Shown piece by piece: positions 1 through 11,117 of a stretch of DNA of 64,000 nucleotides. The stretch is from positions 24,610,545 to 24,674,544 of the forward strand of contig NC_061784.1 in NCBI RefSeq assembly GCF_022458985.1. Reading direction: 5' to 3'. The stretch is from Mugil cephalus (Eukaryota; Chordata; Actinopteri; Mugiliformes; Mugilidae). The position numbers and the translations under genes are program-made. Within the stretch, counting starts at the first letter, position 1. Each line of letters starts with the position of its first letter. The notes under the pieces were generated by a model. It saw only the letters and a program-made list of their open reading frames with translations. It had not been told where the DNA came from and searched no databases.

Positions 1-297
1 CTGAACCATTGTCCTCAGGAGGAGGGGGGTGGTGGGTAAAGGAGTTCAGCTCAGAGACGGGACAGAACGAGGATCAGCAGTCTGATCTACAAACTAAATA
101 AATCTAAATCTAAATAAAGCGGAAAACTGAGAGTAGTTTAGTAACTAATTTGGATCAAAGGAAGGTTTATAACGGTTTCATTTATCTGTATAACAGTTGG
201 TTTTTACCAGGTTCTCCCAACGGTGCAAGAAACGTTTCCTCTTCCCGCCACTTTCAGCAAATTATTTCAGCTTGAAAACAAGCGACACGAGGAGAAA
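1..297 (+). other. Probable promoter end and 5' UTR exon of PYD-OB gene 1
   Basis: This stretch has a close counterpart before PYD genes 2 and 3 (about 5386-5557 and 11610-11893). In each copy it ends in a purine-rich stretch followed by GTGAGT, here exon end 297 and donor at 298. The next acceptor is a CTCTTCAG seven bases before the PYD start codon. I infer a non-coding leader exon spliced to the PYD exon. No TATA box is obvious, and the transcription start is unknown. Confidence 0.45.
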
Positions 298-815
298 GTG
301 AGTATTAGTTTTCATGCATTTATCAAATGTTAAAAATGACTTAGGAACAAACAATCAGTCAATTACAGCCAGTAAAACTCGCCAAAAATAAAAGTATAGT
401 GAGGTAGACTGTATGAAAAGTACATATAATAATCAACCCTGATTAACCAAATGGTTGCAGTAGTTAATGACCATTAACATTTACTTAATATTTAATTTAA
501 TAATTTGCTTCTTTATGTAAATGTAGATTATTATATGATTATCATTGTTATTATTATTGTTGTTGTTGTTGTTGTTATTAGTATTATTTTTCTTATCTTG
601 TATCATTTTAGGTAGTTAATATAAGGTTGATGAATGGTCTTATGTCAAAGTTTCGTTTTAGTTTTTAATTTGATGCTATTGAAACAGGATGTGACATAAT
701 AGTGAGCACTAGTGTGGTTTAGCATATTGTTTCCCTCTAACTTTCATACAATCAGAGTATTTCCTGATGAATGTTTCGTAGACCAGTGAGTCTGTGGTCT
801 CTCTTCAGGTGAGAC

Positions 816-3800
816 ATGTCCAGGATCTCAGAGAGGGAGTGGAGGGACACTCTGGTGTCCATCCTGGAGGAGCTGGACGAGACACAGTACGAGAAGACAC
901 TGTCACATCTCAAAAAGATAAAACAAAGCGTGAAGAATGGAAAGTCCAGATTTAAGATGGTGGATGTGATCGTACAGCACTACGGATTAGAGGGATCCAT
1001 CAATACCATCAGTGGGATCATGAAGAAACTTCCCAGGAATGATGAAGACATCCAGAGTCTGTTGAGACCTTTCATGGACAAACTGAAGAAGACAAAGAAA
1101 ATGAGTGAGTCATCAACACAAACTGAGAATCAAGATTTTTTTTTTTTTAAAAAAGTTGATTCATACTTCCTGTTGGGTATTTGTTAACTTCTCCTCCTTC
1201 TCCTCCTTCTTCGTCTTACTTTTCTCCTTTGTACCTAAATATAAAGCTTCTGTGTTTTAATTCTTGAACTCAGATAAACACTTTTAACTCTGTGTTGAAG
1301 CTTCATCTTCAGGATTTAAGAAGAAACGTGTTGTGAGTAATTCAGGTTCTTCAGCTTACGAAGACGAAGCTGAAGCTGGTGAGTTAACACCATGAAAGAC
1401 GTGTCTTTACTGTTTGAAATGTTTCATCACATTAAAATGAAACTGAACACCATAAAAAAAAAACACTAACGTTTCCTGTTTTAAAGACGAACCAACGAGT
1501 CAACAGCCTGTGCAGGTAACAGCTCTGATCACACTCATTTACACAACATGGTCTTAGATACTGACTTTAGTTAAAGTTCAAACTTTTTCTTTTCCAGGAG
1601 AAAAAACTTCCGTTGTGGGTGAGTGGATTCATTTAGGTCATTAAAGAACATTCAAATGACTTTGAGTTTTGAGTCATATTTATGCAGAAATGTAAAACAT
1701 TCTGGAAAACATAACATTTTTAAACTATATGTTGATTTCTTCCCAGAGAAAATCCATCCGTGATCTGAAGATCGACCGTGACCTCGGCCAAAAAGCCATA
1801 GCTGGGAAGGTGGTTCAGAAATCAGGTCTGATAACATATCAGACAAAAACCAAGGAGCAGAAGTTTTTCTTTTATTTGGGAGTGGCTGACGACACAGGCA
1901 GCATTAAAGTGATGGTTTATGGGAAAGAGTTCTTCCAGGAATTCCAGGAGAAAACCTGCTACATGTTCAGAAACATAATCATGGATGGGGATCTCATGAA
2001 AGTCACCAAACAAAGCCTTTATTCAGTGACGAGCGCCATAAACATCCCCGAGGATCTGGAGCTGGAAGCTCGGATGCTGATTTCTCAGAAGCCAGTTTCC
2101 TTCATTGCAAAGGCCAAAAGTTATGACGACAAGACGATCGTGAGCGTTGAAGGAACTGTGGAAGAGGTAAGTTCCCATCAGACATTCAGCAGCACAAACA
2201 GAACGGTTGAATTCCCTTAAAGACAAATCATTCAAGGGTTAATTGATGTGTGATACTGGCTAATTTTATTGTATTGACAAATACACAAGTATTGTACAAT
2301 ACCAGGCCAAGTAAAAGTTTCCACCTGGATCTAACTAAGCTCATAGTCCAGTGCCTCCTGGTGGATCATTAGTTCATGGTGATTATCTTCAAGTTATTAA
2401 AGACCAACTGATGCAATGAGGAGCTTCTCATTTCCTCCACATCCCATGGTGGTGGAGAATATGTTAATCTTGTGGAGGAGATGTTAGTCTGGTGGTGGAG
2501 GAGATGATGTTAGTCTGGAGGAGAAGAAGATGTTAGTCTGGTGGAGAAGATGTTAGTCTGGTGGAGAAGGGTCAAATCATTGGCTGCATCAAGCAGAGGA
2601 AACATCTAGAAACTACTAAAACTGGCTTAAGACCTGTCCAAGCACGAGGGAGCATGAGACCAGACCAGAGTCCAGACCTGAACCCAGAGAGAATGTTTGG
2701 GATGAGCTGGAGACTCAGACTCTGACATCATCAACACAAGATCTGAACTAAAAACACTGGATGGAAGAAACCTGGAGACACTGGAGAAGCTTCTTATTGA
2801 ACCACTGGAGTCAAAGATAAAGGAGTGGAAGACATTGTATTTTGACCAGTGTATTTGTGCTCCATGTGTCTGATCGCTGATTGGTTTCTCTTTGTCTACT
2901 TCCAGGAGTTGAGTAACGGTGACTTTGATCAAGTCTAGATATCTGGTTTCAGTTGTTTAACGTGAAGGTGTTTAAAAGTTGGTTGAATCTTCTGTTCTTT
3001 TTTCTCAGATTGGTTCCATCGAACACGTCTCAATAAAAAATAAACAGAGAAAGACAGAGAGGCTGGAATTCACAATTCATGACGAATCAGATTCCATCAC
3101 AGTCAAACTTTGGGGCAAAGAGACCAGTGAGCTGAGAGGGAAAACAGTTGGAGACTACGTCAGAGTGATCAACGTTAAGACCAATCGCTACAACGACACA
3201 GTCTCCCTGAACTCAACGGACTACACCAAGATTTTAAAGGTAAATGTTTAACCTTCAACCTTTGAAATAAACTTACATTTCATCTCCCAAGTCAAACTCT
3301 GGTCTCATCTGTCCACTAAACATTGTCCCACATGTTCTTTGTGGACAGAGAGCAGTGTCTTTGGTTGTTGAGTGGATTCATCAACATGAACATCAGCCAA
3401 TGTGAGAGAGGCCTTTAGCTGCTTAGAAGTTCCCCTGGGTTCCTCTGGTTCCTCTCCCACTATGATGGAGTGATGTTTGTTGGTGGACCACTCCTGTGGA
3501 GGGGAACAGTCGTCTTCAATCTGTCTGACTCTCTGTGGATTATTTGTGGCTTCCAGACTCTTTACAGATGGTTGTGGAACCTTTTCCAGCCTGATGAGCA
3601 ACAACAACTCTTTTTCTGAGCTCCTCACAAAGCTCCTTTCATCTGTTGTCATCACACACTTCAACACAAACATGAGACAAATCCCTGATTCATAGAAACT
3701 GAACCAGGACCTGAGTCTCACTGATGGAAACTCTTCTGAACTCATGATCCTGGTTTGACCCTAGAGGAGCTCCTCTCTGATCTGAACACTGACTCGTTTT

Positions 3801-4127
3801 AGTCTCATATTTCTGTTTCATGTGTCTCATTGGCTTCTCTTCGTCTTAATCTGTTCTTTGGTGCAGATGCAGAGCGCTGCCGTCCAGGATGTCGACATTC
3901 AGATCATTGGGATCGTGAATGCCAGCAGGGTTGAGACGGAGCTGGATGCAGAGATCAGCGGTCAGATAGTTGGTCTTGTCGTGGAGTCTTCACTTCTGGC
4001 GAAAGCGTTTGGCCTCAGACTGAGTGGCAACTTTAGAGAAAGGCTTCTGGAAATAATGCCTCTGTCAGCAAAAGCAGAAATAAATGGAAGTAAGATCATC
4101 AGAATAGTAGCTGATACAGAGATGTAA
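816..4127 (+). CDS. PYD-linker-tandem OB-fold protein, 438 aa (PYHIN-like architecture)
   Basis: Seven coding exons are seen: 816-1104, 1313-1378, 1487-1515, 1598-1618, 1747-2166, 3009-3239 and 3867-4127. All have GT/AG borders and matching phases, and together they give one frame of 438 codons plus stop. Residues 1-96 are a pyrin-like helical death-fold domain (LEELDETQYEKTL, then MVDVIVQHYG, then a PRNDEDIQSLL helix). Residues 97-135 are a short linker with a basic patch FKKKR at 98-102, a possible nuclear signal, and an acidic stretch. Residues about 150-245 look like an OB fold (FFFYLGVADDTGSIKVMVYG). Residues about 268-352 look like a second OB fold (FTIHDESDSITVKLWGKE, GDYVRV). Residues 353-438 are an unrecognised C-terminal module. 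The domain order and the IPEDLELEARML segment between the OB folds recall HIN-200 domains of AIM2/IFI16, while VKLWGKE also recalls RPA-type OB folds. A DNA- or RNA-binding, inflammasome-type role is inference. Introns hold transposon relics. The start is the first ATG after the leader acceptor. Confidence 0.78.
2280..2840 (-). mobile_element. Interspersed repeat (Tc1-like derivative) with internal minisatellite, in a PYD-OB gene intron
   Basis: Between exons 5 and 6 lies a repeat whose reverse complement matches the 35380-36120 segment of nup98. Shared parts are the flanking text (dinucleotides around the 'gcctcctggtggatcat' block and the 'gcttgatgcagcc' block) and a tandem unit built on GGTGGAGGAGATGTTAGTCT (about 2440-2570). 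Only about five units are present here. The segment after about 2640 resembles degenerate Tc1 transposase sequence. Borders are approximate. Confidence 0.5.
3290..3765 (-). mobile_element. Decayed Tc1/mariner-like transposon fragment
   Basis: On the minus strand, short frames resemble the N-terminal DNA-binding part of Tc1 transposases (an ELRKRVV, AHQAGKGSTTISK type helix-turn-helix block), with frame disruptions. The same fragment recurs at 52200-53060, 58240-58690 and 62000-62400. It lies in the intron between PYD-OB exons 6 and 7, in antisense orientation, and is not functional. Confidence 0.65.
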
Positions 4128-5385
4128 AGGTTCTGATACAGATTCATGAAATGAGTTGAAGTAACGAACATTAATCTGCTTCGTGTCTGATATTTTCTTT
4201 AAGTTTGTTTTCATGTGAATCTTGGTGAAGGGAGTCCACAATGAACCAAGTTAAAACTAAAGAAAGAAAATGGTAAATGGGTAAATTTAATCAATGAAAC
4301 AAAGAACCAGAAAGAGAAGTGAAGGACAAACGTGTCAGTAATTTCAAATAAATAAAAAGCTTTTTCTTGTTTTTTGACTGAATCATGTTAGTAGAAAGGA
4401 AATTAAAAGTGTAAATACTACAGAATGAATGGTTTGTTGTTTTTGTTTGTTTTATTTCTTTGTGAATTTTAAAGGCATTTCTTTTAAAAGTCAACTTGAA
4501 AAAAAAATACCAAAAAAAGGAAAATGTGTCACAATATTTCAATGCATTCTGAGCTGTTCCTGTTTTTAGTTTAGTTGAATGTGTCTCATCTCATCACTGC
4601 TCATTTCTCAATAAAATGAATGAATTCAGTCGTTTGTCTTCATTCTTTGTCTCTGAGTCTGAGGAGCTGAATAAAAAATGAAAAACGTTTCCGAGATGTT
4701 GAGAGTTTGCAGACGGCTGCAGGAAACATGAAACATTATTTACAGAGACTCTTCCTCTTCCTGGATCCAGGATTTGATTCCTCATGGTAACTAGGAGAAA
4801 TCAGAAGGATCCACGTGAGCTGTGATAGATTCATGTCTTTATAAATCATCTCCATCTGCAAACAACATCTATTAAAAACTAAAACTAGAAAAGTCTGTCA
4901 GGGTTCTCAGTCCAACAGCTCAGCCTTTAACACAACAAACAAGAAAACTGAAGACACAAATTTTCAGAGGATCATCCCAGTCTTCAGTTCTAAAGAACGA
5001 ATGTATTTACTCCAATCAAAGTCTTCAACTGCATCCAGTTCGTGGAGGTTCTTCTTTTTGTTTGCTGGAAATCTCTCCATAATGTATTGTCCTATAAAGC
5101 CATAAACATTGATTTCTGGTCATTTTAAAATATTCAAGTTTATGTGTTGCAATGATTCAATTCTTGATTAATAATTTGATTAGAATAATAAAATATTATA
5201 AACACATGCAGGTTTGTTGGAGAGAGATTGGTGGTGTGTTTGGGTTCATAACATTAGTGTAGTTATATATATTAATGAAGTAGTTGTTGTTTGTATAAAT
5301 GATGTTTTGACGAATAAAAAAAACAAATACACGTTCAAAATGGCCGCCATGCAGAGAAGAAGCTTCGTGTGGGCGGGAAGATGTT
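4128..5385 (+). other. 3' flank of PYD-OB gene 1, with duplicated 3' end block
   Basis: No further coding exon is seen. Several AATAAA signals occur; the one at about 4610-4615 sits in a block (CTCATCACTGCTCATTTCTC then AATAAA) that recurs at about 14,990 and 17,110, so it is probably a duplicated transcript end. A second shared block, a GATCCAGGATTTGATTCCTC stretch, is at about 4762 and recurs near 10,410 and 15,285. A third starts near 4880 and recurs near 10,640. These mark the borders of the tandem duplications. Confidence 0.5.
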
Positions 5386-5557
5386 GGACTGAACCATTAT
5401 CCTCAGAAGAGGGGTGGTGGTGAAGGGAGTTTAATTTATCAGTCTAACTTGTTGGTCTCTACCAGGTTCGTCTAAACGGTGCATGAGACGTTTCCTGTTC
5501 CTGCCACTTTCAGCAAAATATTTTCACTTTGAAAACAAGCGACGATAAAAAGGAGAA
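5386..5557 (+). promoter_or_regulatory. Leader exon region of PYD gene 2, with IRF-like site
   Basis: This is a duplicate of the 1-297 leader region. It ends at 5557 before GTGAGT. At 5521-5530 the minus strand reads AAAGTGAAAA, close to an IRF/ISRE half-repeat. PYD gene 3 has the same site at 11857-11866, but gene 1 has diverged there. A regulatory role is inference. Confidence 0.35.
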
Positions 5558-6099
5558 GTGAGTGTAGTTTTTTATTTATTAAAACGTGGATGTTTCTGAT
5601 TTAGAAGATGTACCTATCTGGTTAAAGAGTTAAATAACTATTACATTTTAAAAACAGATTTAGTGAATTACAGTGAGTAAAAGGAGTCAAAAATAAAAGC
5701 ATAATAAGGCAGACTGTATGAAAAATATATAAAACATAAAAAGACATATGAATATACATAAATAAAAATCTTAAGTTAACACCGTCCGTATCAGACCAGG
5801 ACATCAGTAAATAACAGAATAAGATCCATCACATGGTTCCAGTAGTTAACGAGCATTTAACATTTACTTTCTAATATGATGAATGAATGCTGTTTTATGT
5901 AAGTGGTTATTATTACTATTTAACACCAATACATAGACATATACAGTCCAGAATATTCACCAGAAAAACCTGCATCAGCTGGGACAGAGCTTCAACCAAT
6001 CAGAGCAAAGAACCATTGACGGCTGCTTCTTAAAAAATGTCTTTCCTGTATATTTCCTAATATCTCTGATTCTAAACAGTTCTCTTCTCCGACTCAGAC

Positions 6100-6480
6100 A
6101 TTTAGTTGTAAATTGATCAGATGACGTGTATGACGACAGTTACAGGCGGTTTATACTACTGAGTTCAGATGATGCAGATCCTGATGTTGTAGCTGAAAAA
6201 AGAACAGGAGCTGAATTGGTCCTTTTTTAGTATTTAAATGTAAGTAGAGCTGTGATTGGTAGGAAGGTAGGTGACTGGCTGCAGTATAGGCTACATAAGC
6301 TCCACCTCCTGCATATTAGTGGGCGGGGTCAAACTAAAACACTAAGGCCGTGTCCGAAATCGCCACCTTACGCCATTTTGTTGTGGTGTCCGAAACCTTA
6401 GTGATCAAATTCTGTGTCCTATATAGGGCCCTCAAACCAGTGATCCAGTGTCACTAGTGTCCATGTGTGGAGCAGAGCGT
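6100..6480. repeat. Duplicated upstream repeat of PYD genes 2 and 3
   Basis: It contains a block starting GGCCGTGTCCGAAATCGCC and the phrase GACGTGTATGACGACAGTTAC. Both recur at 12450-12800, and the second also recurs near 7640. The first block looks like a widespread fish repeat (MITE-like), but I cannot name the family. It belongs to the segmental duplication that includes PYD genes 2 and 3. Confidence 0.4.
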
Positions 6481-6620
6481 AGGATTAATTAAACCCAAAC
6501 ACCAGTGAGTCTGGAGGACGTATTTTATATGTAACTTTCTTAATATTCTCATAAAATCAGAGTATTTCCTGATGAATGTTTCGTAGACCAGTGAGTCCGT
6601 GGTCTCTCTTCAGGTCAGAC

Positions 6621-7380
6621 ATGTCCAGGATCTCAGAGACAAAGTGGAAGGAAACTCTGGTGTCCATCTTGGAGGAGCTGGACGAGACACAGTACGAGAA
6701 GACACTGTCATTTCTCAGAAAGATACCTCGAAGTAAGAAGGATGGAAAGTCCAGAGTTAAGATGGTGGATGTGATCGTACAGCACTACAGATTAGAGAAA
6801 TCCATCTCTACCATCAGTGAGATCATGAAGAAACTTCCCAGGAATGATGAAGACATCCAGAGTCTGTTGAGACCTTTCATGGACAAACTGAAGAAGACAA
6901 AGAAAATGAGTGAGTCATCAACACAAACTGAGAATCAAGATTTTATGAAAAGTTGATTCATTTTAAGTCGTCCGAGATGGTCATACTTCCTGTTGGATAT
7001 TAATTAACTTCTCTTACTCCTCTCATTCCTCTTCTTCTTCCTCCTTCAGGAGTTAAGACGACGAACAGTGTTGTGAGTGATTCACATTCTACACACAACA
7101 AATACGAAGCTGAAGCTGGTGAGTTAACAGTCCAAATAAACCAGACATTTACAATGCTGCTACTATTCCTCCTCAGACCCAAAGGGACCTCCTGAACAGA
7201 GAAGAGGAGAAGGAAGAAGAATATGAGGAAGAGGAGGGAGAAGAATATGAGGAAGATGGGGAGGAAGAAGAAGGGGAAGAAGAATATGAGGAAGACGGGG
7301 AGGAGGGAGAAGAATATGAGGAAGACGGGGAGGAAGAAGAAGGGGAATATGAAGAAGAGGAAGAAGAATATGAAGAATAA
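6621..7380 (+). CDS. PYD protein with acidic Glu/Tyr-rich tail, gene 2 (171 aa as spliced here)
   Basis: Exons are 6621-6909 (PYD, 289 nt, same length and phase as gene 1), 7050-7072, and 7177-7380 with the stop. The sum is 516 nt in one frame. The PYD (residues 1-96) is nearly identical to that of gene 3. The tail has about 67 residues and is mostly E, Y, D and G, in EEEYEEEEGEEYEEDG-type repeats. Exon 2 has two GTGAGT-type donors, at 7073 and 7119. The first keeps the acidic frame open; the second gives a short arginine-rich end (PKGPPEQRRGEGRR). No OB exons were found downstream. It could be a PYD-only-like regulator of gene 1, but that is inference. An in-frame ATG at 6576 lies before the splice acceptor and is not the start. 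Confidence 0.6.
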
Positions 7381-7793
7381 GAAGAAGAGGAGAAAGAGGG
7401 GCAAGGGGAGGAGGAAAAAATACGAAGAGGAAAAGGAGGAACAAGTATATAAGAGGGGAAGAAGAAAAGGGAGAAGAAGAAGAGGTGGACAACCAGCAGG
7501 ACTTGAGGGACAACAGTGATGCTGTGGACTAGAAGGACCTGGCTAGACTCTAATTTCTCAGGAAGCTCAGGTCTTTCAATGTGTGCACTGAGTTATTAGA
7601 GTCTTTCTACCAGTCTGTTCTTCGCTGTGGTTTGTTGGATGACGTGTATGACGACAGTTACAGGCTGTTTATACTACTGAGTTAAGATGACACAGTACTA
7701 TGACAAGAGCTGTGATTGGTCCTCTTGGCAGCATTGTGTTCCGTCTCATTAAGTTTTTAGAAGATTATCTGAGTCTTCACTTCTAAAGAACTA
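7381..7793. other. 3' flank of PYD gene 2
   Basis: Purine-rich sequence continues past the stop to about 7520, then comes unique-looking sequence with a second copy of the 'gacgtgtatgacgacagtta' block at about 7638-7658. No gene is seen. Confidence 0.4.
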
Positions 7794-8324
7794 CAGTCAG
7801 TGCGTTTACATGCACGTGAAAAAATTGTCTTAATTGGACTATAACAGGAGAACTTAAGTGCATGTAAACAAGTTACTCCAATTAAAATCAGAGTTCTCAT
7901 TATCCGATTGAGACACACAGATAATGACATTGGAATTCTTTTTTCTTCGTCATGTATATGCTTAATGCGTGTGCGCATGCTCCACAACCGCTGCGCTGGC
8001 GTGTGACCCCGGAACAAAAACATCCAAGAAGATAAACACGACTAGAAGAACCGTCTGAGGGACAGCGCGGATCTTACCTGCACCAGAAGTAGCGCAAACA
8101 TTACGTAAGAGATTTAAAAATGTTCTATTATCCGTCTGGTTGTTGTTTAAATGTCTGACACATGAACGACTCTAGTTTATTATATCACGTAATAGGTCAA
8201 CCAGAAATCGGGCCGTATTAACGTGGTATTATCCCGCTGAAAAGACACGTATCGCCCCCTAGTGTGGAGGAGGAGAACAGTTATTAGATTTTCTTGCGCT
8301 GCATGTAAACGTGGACAAGGACTG
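7794..8324. mobile_element. TA-flanked MITE, 531 bp
   Basis: The left end reads CAGTCAGTGCGTTTACATGC and the right end reads GCATGTAAACGTGGACAAGGACTG in shortened form (gcatgtaaac ... ggactg). The ends are imperfect inverted repeats, each flanked by TA. This is typical of non-autonomous Tc1/mariner-type elements. There is no transposase frame inside. A Harbinger-type origin is less likely given the TA flanks. Confidence 0.55.
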
Positions 8325-8509
8325 TAGTCAGAAAGTAGAACTTAGAGCATAGCTCCATTAAACTCTGCATGTTAATGCAACTAGTGGTGTTAAAGTGTTC
8401 CTCCTTCTTGATTTCTTTCTTTTTCTTTTCGTATGTTTGTCACATTTAAATGTTTCTGATCATCAAACAAATCAAAGTTAAAATACGTAAACACAACATG
8501 CAGTTTTTA

Positions 8510-10075
8510 AATGAAGGTTTTTATCATTAAGGAGAAAGAAATCCAGACCTCTATGGTCTTTTATGGTGGTGAACTGTTTGCTCCTCTCTTCTGTTGAAAC
8601 ATAACTTAACTGTGGTTCATCACCTGAGTTCAGTTCTTGGTCCGGAAAAGGTTCTAAAGCCATTTCTAAAGCTTTGGGACTCCAGAGAACCACAGTGAGA
8701 ACCATTATCTACAAATGGAGGAAACATGGACCAGTGGAGAACTTTCCCAGGAGAGGCCGGCCCAATTAAGGTCAGAGTTCACATGAGAGACCAAGTAAGT
8801 TGGCAAAGAGGACAAGAGTAACTTCAAACAAAGGGGCTTTTATTTACCCAAAGTATAGAATATCAAAAAGTTCTGAAAATGAAAATAAGGACTGGGCCCA
8901 TAAAAGAGGTCAAATTAACAGAACTGCACAAAAAGTCAACTAACAGAAGACACAACAGACTTAGAGGGGTTAACTCAAACACTGGACAAAAAAGACAAAA
9001 GCTAACTTACGAACAAAGCAGATCAGAAAAATGAACTCATTTGAACAAACAATCTATATCCAACCAAACCAAATACAATTACTAACTGTCTAAAGCAAAC
9101 AATAAACACAACTAAAGCACTAAATCTCCCCCCCATGGTGCACCGGCCCTTGGGTTGGCCCAATCAGGGATGCTATAAATTGGCCGAGCTTGTGGGGGCG
9201 GACCCTTTTAACTGGAGGATCCACGCATTAGCACCAGCAGCACCAGCAGCACCGGTAACTCAAAAAAGGATTAGAAAACAATACTGAAACAAAGAGTACA
9301 AAAGCTAACTAAATCTGCATGCTCAAATAGAAAATTAATGTACTGTCAAATAATAAAGTGTGTTGTATGAAACCAAAAACCTGTGTGATTTATTTCAATA
9401 CTTAATCTTAAACTAATAAACCAACTTAATTGAACGTATAATGTGCATAAACAAAATATGGCTAACTCAAATATAGAAACCAATGTGATAGTGTGGGTGC
9501 CGAGGGTCACGGCTGTAGTTATCACAGTTCATAACTCCACCATCACAAAGAGACTGGCCTAACATGGCCTCATATCAGAGTTCAAGACCAGAACCACTAC
9601 TGAGCTAAAAGAACATAAAGGCCAGAAAACATCTGGAGGACCCCAAGACTTTTGAGAAAATACTCTGTGAACCGATGAGACAAACGTTTTGGAAGGTGTT
9701 TGTCCCACTCCATCTGGAGTCAGTGACAGCAGCAGTAAAACCTGGTCCTGGTAGAGTGCTGGTCTTCAGGACCCGGAAGACTTGCTGTGATTAATGGAAC
9801 CATGAGTTCTGGTTCTACCTGAAGGAGAACGTCCGTCTGTCTTAAGAGAACTTGGACAATGATCCAGAACACAGCAGCAAGTCAACCTCTGAATGGATGG
9901 AGACAAACTACATGAAGACTGTGGAGGAGCCCAGTCAGAGTCCAGACCTGGATCCAGACCTGGATCCTACTGAGATGCTGTGGCCTGACCTTAGAAAGGA
10001 GGCTGATGCTGGAGAACCCTCCAATGAGGCTGAACTACAACAACTCTATAAAGACGAGTGAAACAAACTGGGTAA
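8510..10075 (+). mobile_element. Tc1-like transposon relic split by an insertion
   Basis: Plus-strand text from about 8620 (GKGSKAISKALGL-like helix-turn-helix, then VENFPRRGRP) and from 9532 to about 10060 (catalytic-half phrases such as NDPEHSSKSTSEW and SQSPDLDP) fits a Tc1-family transposase. It is interrupted by an insert at 8782-9526. Many frame disruptions make it inactive. The DPDLDP repeat shows a small internal duplication. Confidence 0.75.
8782..9526 (-). mobile_element. Unclassified insert (LTR-like) inside the Tc1 relic, 745 bp
   Basis: GTTCA occurs at 8777-8781 and again at 9527-9531. Removing the stretch between them restores the expected Tc1 order. Read on the minus strand, it starts TGTGATAACTAC and has an AATAAA near its far end, which would fit a solitary LTR, but the far end is not a clean CA. 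The family is not determined. Confidence 0.4.
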
Positions 10076-11107
10076 AATAAATCAAAAAGAGACGTTGGGA
10101 GTTTCCAGACGGCTGCAGATGTGAAAGCTTTGTTTGAGGGTTTGTTGAGCTGTGGCTCTTTAATTTATCTGCATGTCAGAGCCCGAGGGTTCAAACGTGT
10201 CTGTACTACATCCCTTTATTAGTTTTACTCAGGTGAAAGTGAAAGCTGAGCATTAGGCGGGAACAGGAAGGACTCAGCCATTGTTCAGAGGATTTCTGTG
10301 GATTAACGACTGAATTTGGACAAAGTAAAATATATGAGAATTTAAAGTGTTTGTATAGAGGTGTATATTTCTATATAGTATTTGTACTTTGACCATTCCT
10401 CTTCCTGGATCCAGGATTTGATTCCTCATCATAGCTCGGAGAGATCAGAGGGAACAACGTGAGTAACAATAAAAAACTGATGTAAAATCAAACATTTGTT
10501 TCTGTAACATTAGAAAATCTGATGAAACAGACAAGTACGACTACCAGCTCCTCTGGGAAATATGGATCCACGTGAGCTGTGATAGATTCGTGTCTATAAA
10601 TGATCTCCATCTGTAAACAACACGTAAGAAACATCTGTTAAAAACTAGAAAAGTCTGTCAGGGTTCTCAGTCCATCAGCTCAGACTTTAACACAACAAAC
10701 AAGAAACTGAAGACTTAAGTCTTTAGAAGATTATCCAAGTCTTCAGTTCTAAAGAACGACTGTATTTATATTTAATGAAAGTCTTCAACTGGATTCAGTT
10801 CGTGCCGGTTCTGTTCTGTTTCACATATTCTAAATACACTTTCAACTGGAAATCTCTCCGGGATCTATTGTCTCCTAAAGCCACAAACATTGATATGTTT
10901 AAGAAAAAAAAGACTCAATTCTTGATTAATATTAATAAAATATTATATACACAAATGCAGATTTGTTGTAGAGAGATTGGTGGTGTGTTTGTGTTCATAG
11001 TATTAGTTTCATAGTAGTGTAGTTATATATTAATAAGGAAGTTGTTTGTATAATGTTTGTCGACAAAAAAAAAAAAAAAAAACACGTTCAAAATGACCGC
11101 CTTCCAG
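10076..11107. other. Duplicated flank between PYD genes 2 and 3
   Basis: No coding exon is recognised. It is mostly a diverged copy of sequence after gene 1 (compare 4680-5340) and around 15,090-15,320 and 17,215-17,430. It includes the GAAAGTGAAA site listed separately and an A-run at about 11066. Confidence 0.45.
10235..10244 (+). promoter_or_regulatory. IRF/ISRE-like site GAAAGTGAAA
   Basis: The sequence exactly fits the GAAANNGAAA consensus bound by interferon regulatory factors. It sits in a conserved duplicated block that also holds AGCATTAGGCGGGAACAGGA. Copies at 15211-15220 and 17347-17356 read GAAAGAGAAA and still fit. It lies about 1.6 kb upstream of the leader exon of PYD gene 3. 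Function is inferred from the consensus only. Confidence 0.4.
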
Positions 11108-11117
11108 AGAAGAAGCT

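Noticed and set aside
6576-6620. Upstream in-frame Met (MFRRPVSPWSLFRSD) of PYD gene 2, and the same at 13359 for gene 3
   Set aside because: A CTCTTCAG splice acceptor lies just before MSRIS, and gene 1 has a stop in this upstream frame, so the extension is intronic.
7000-7513. Leu/Phe/Pro-rich minus-strand frames
   Set aside because: Antisense shadows of the acidic GA-rich exon; hydrophobicity comes from the CTT/TCC complement.
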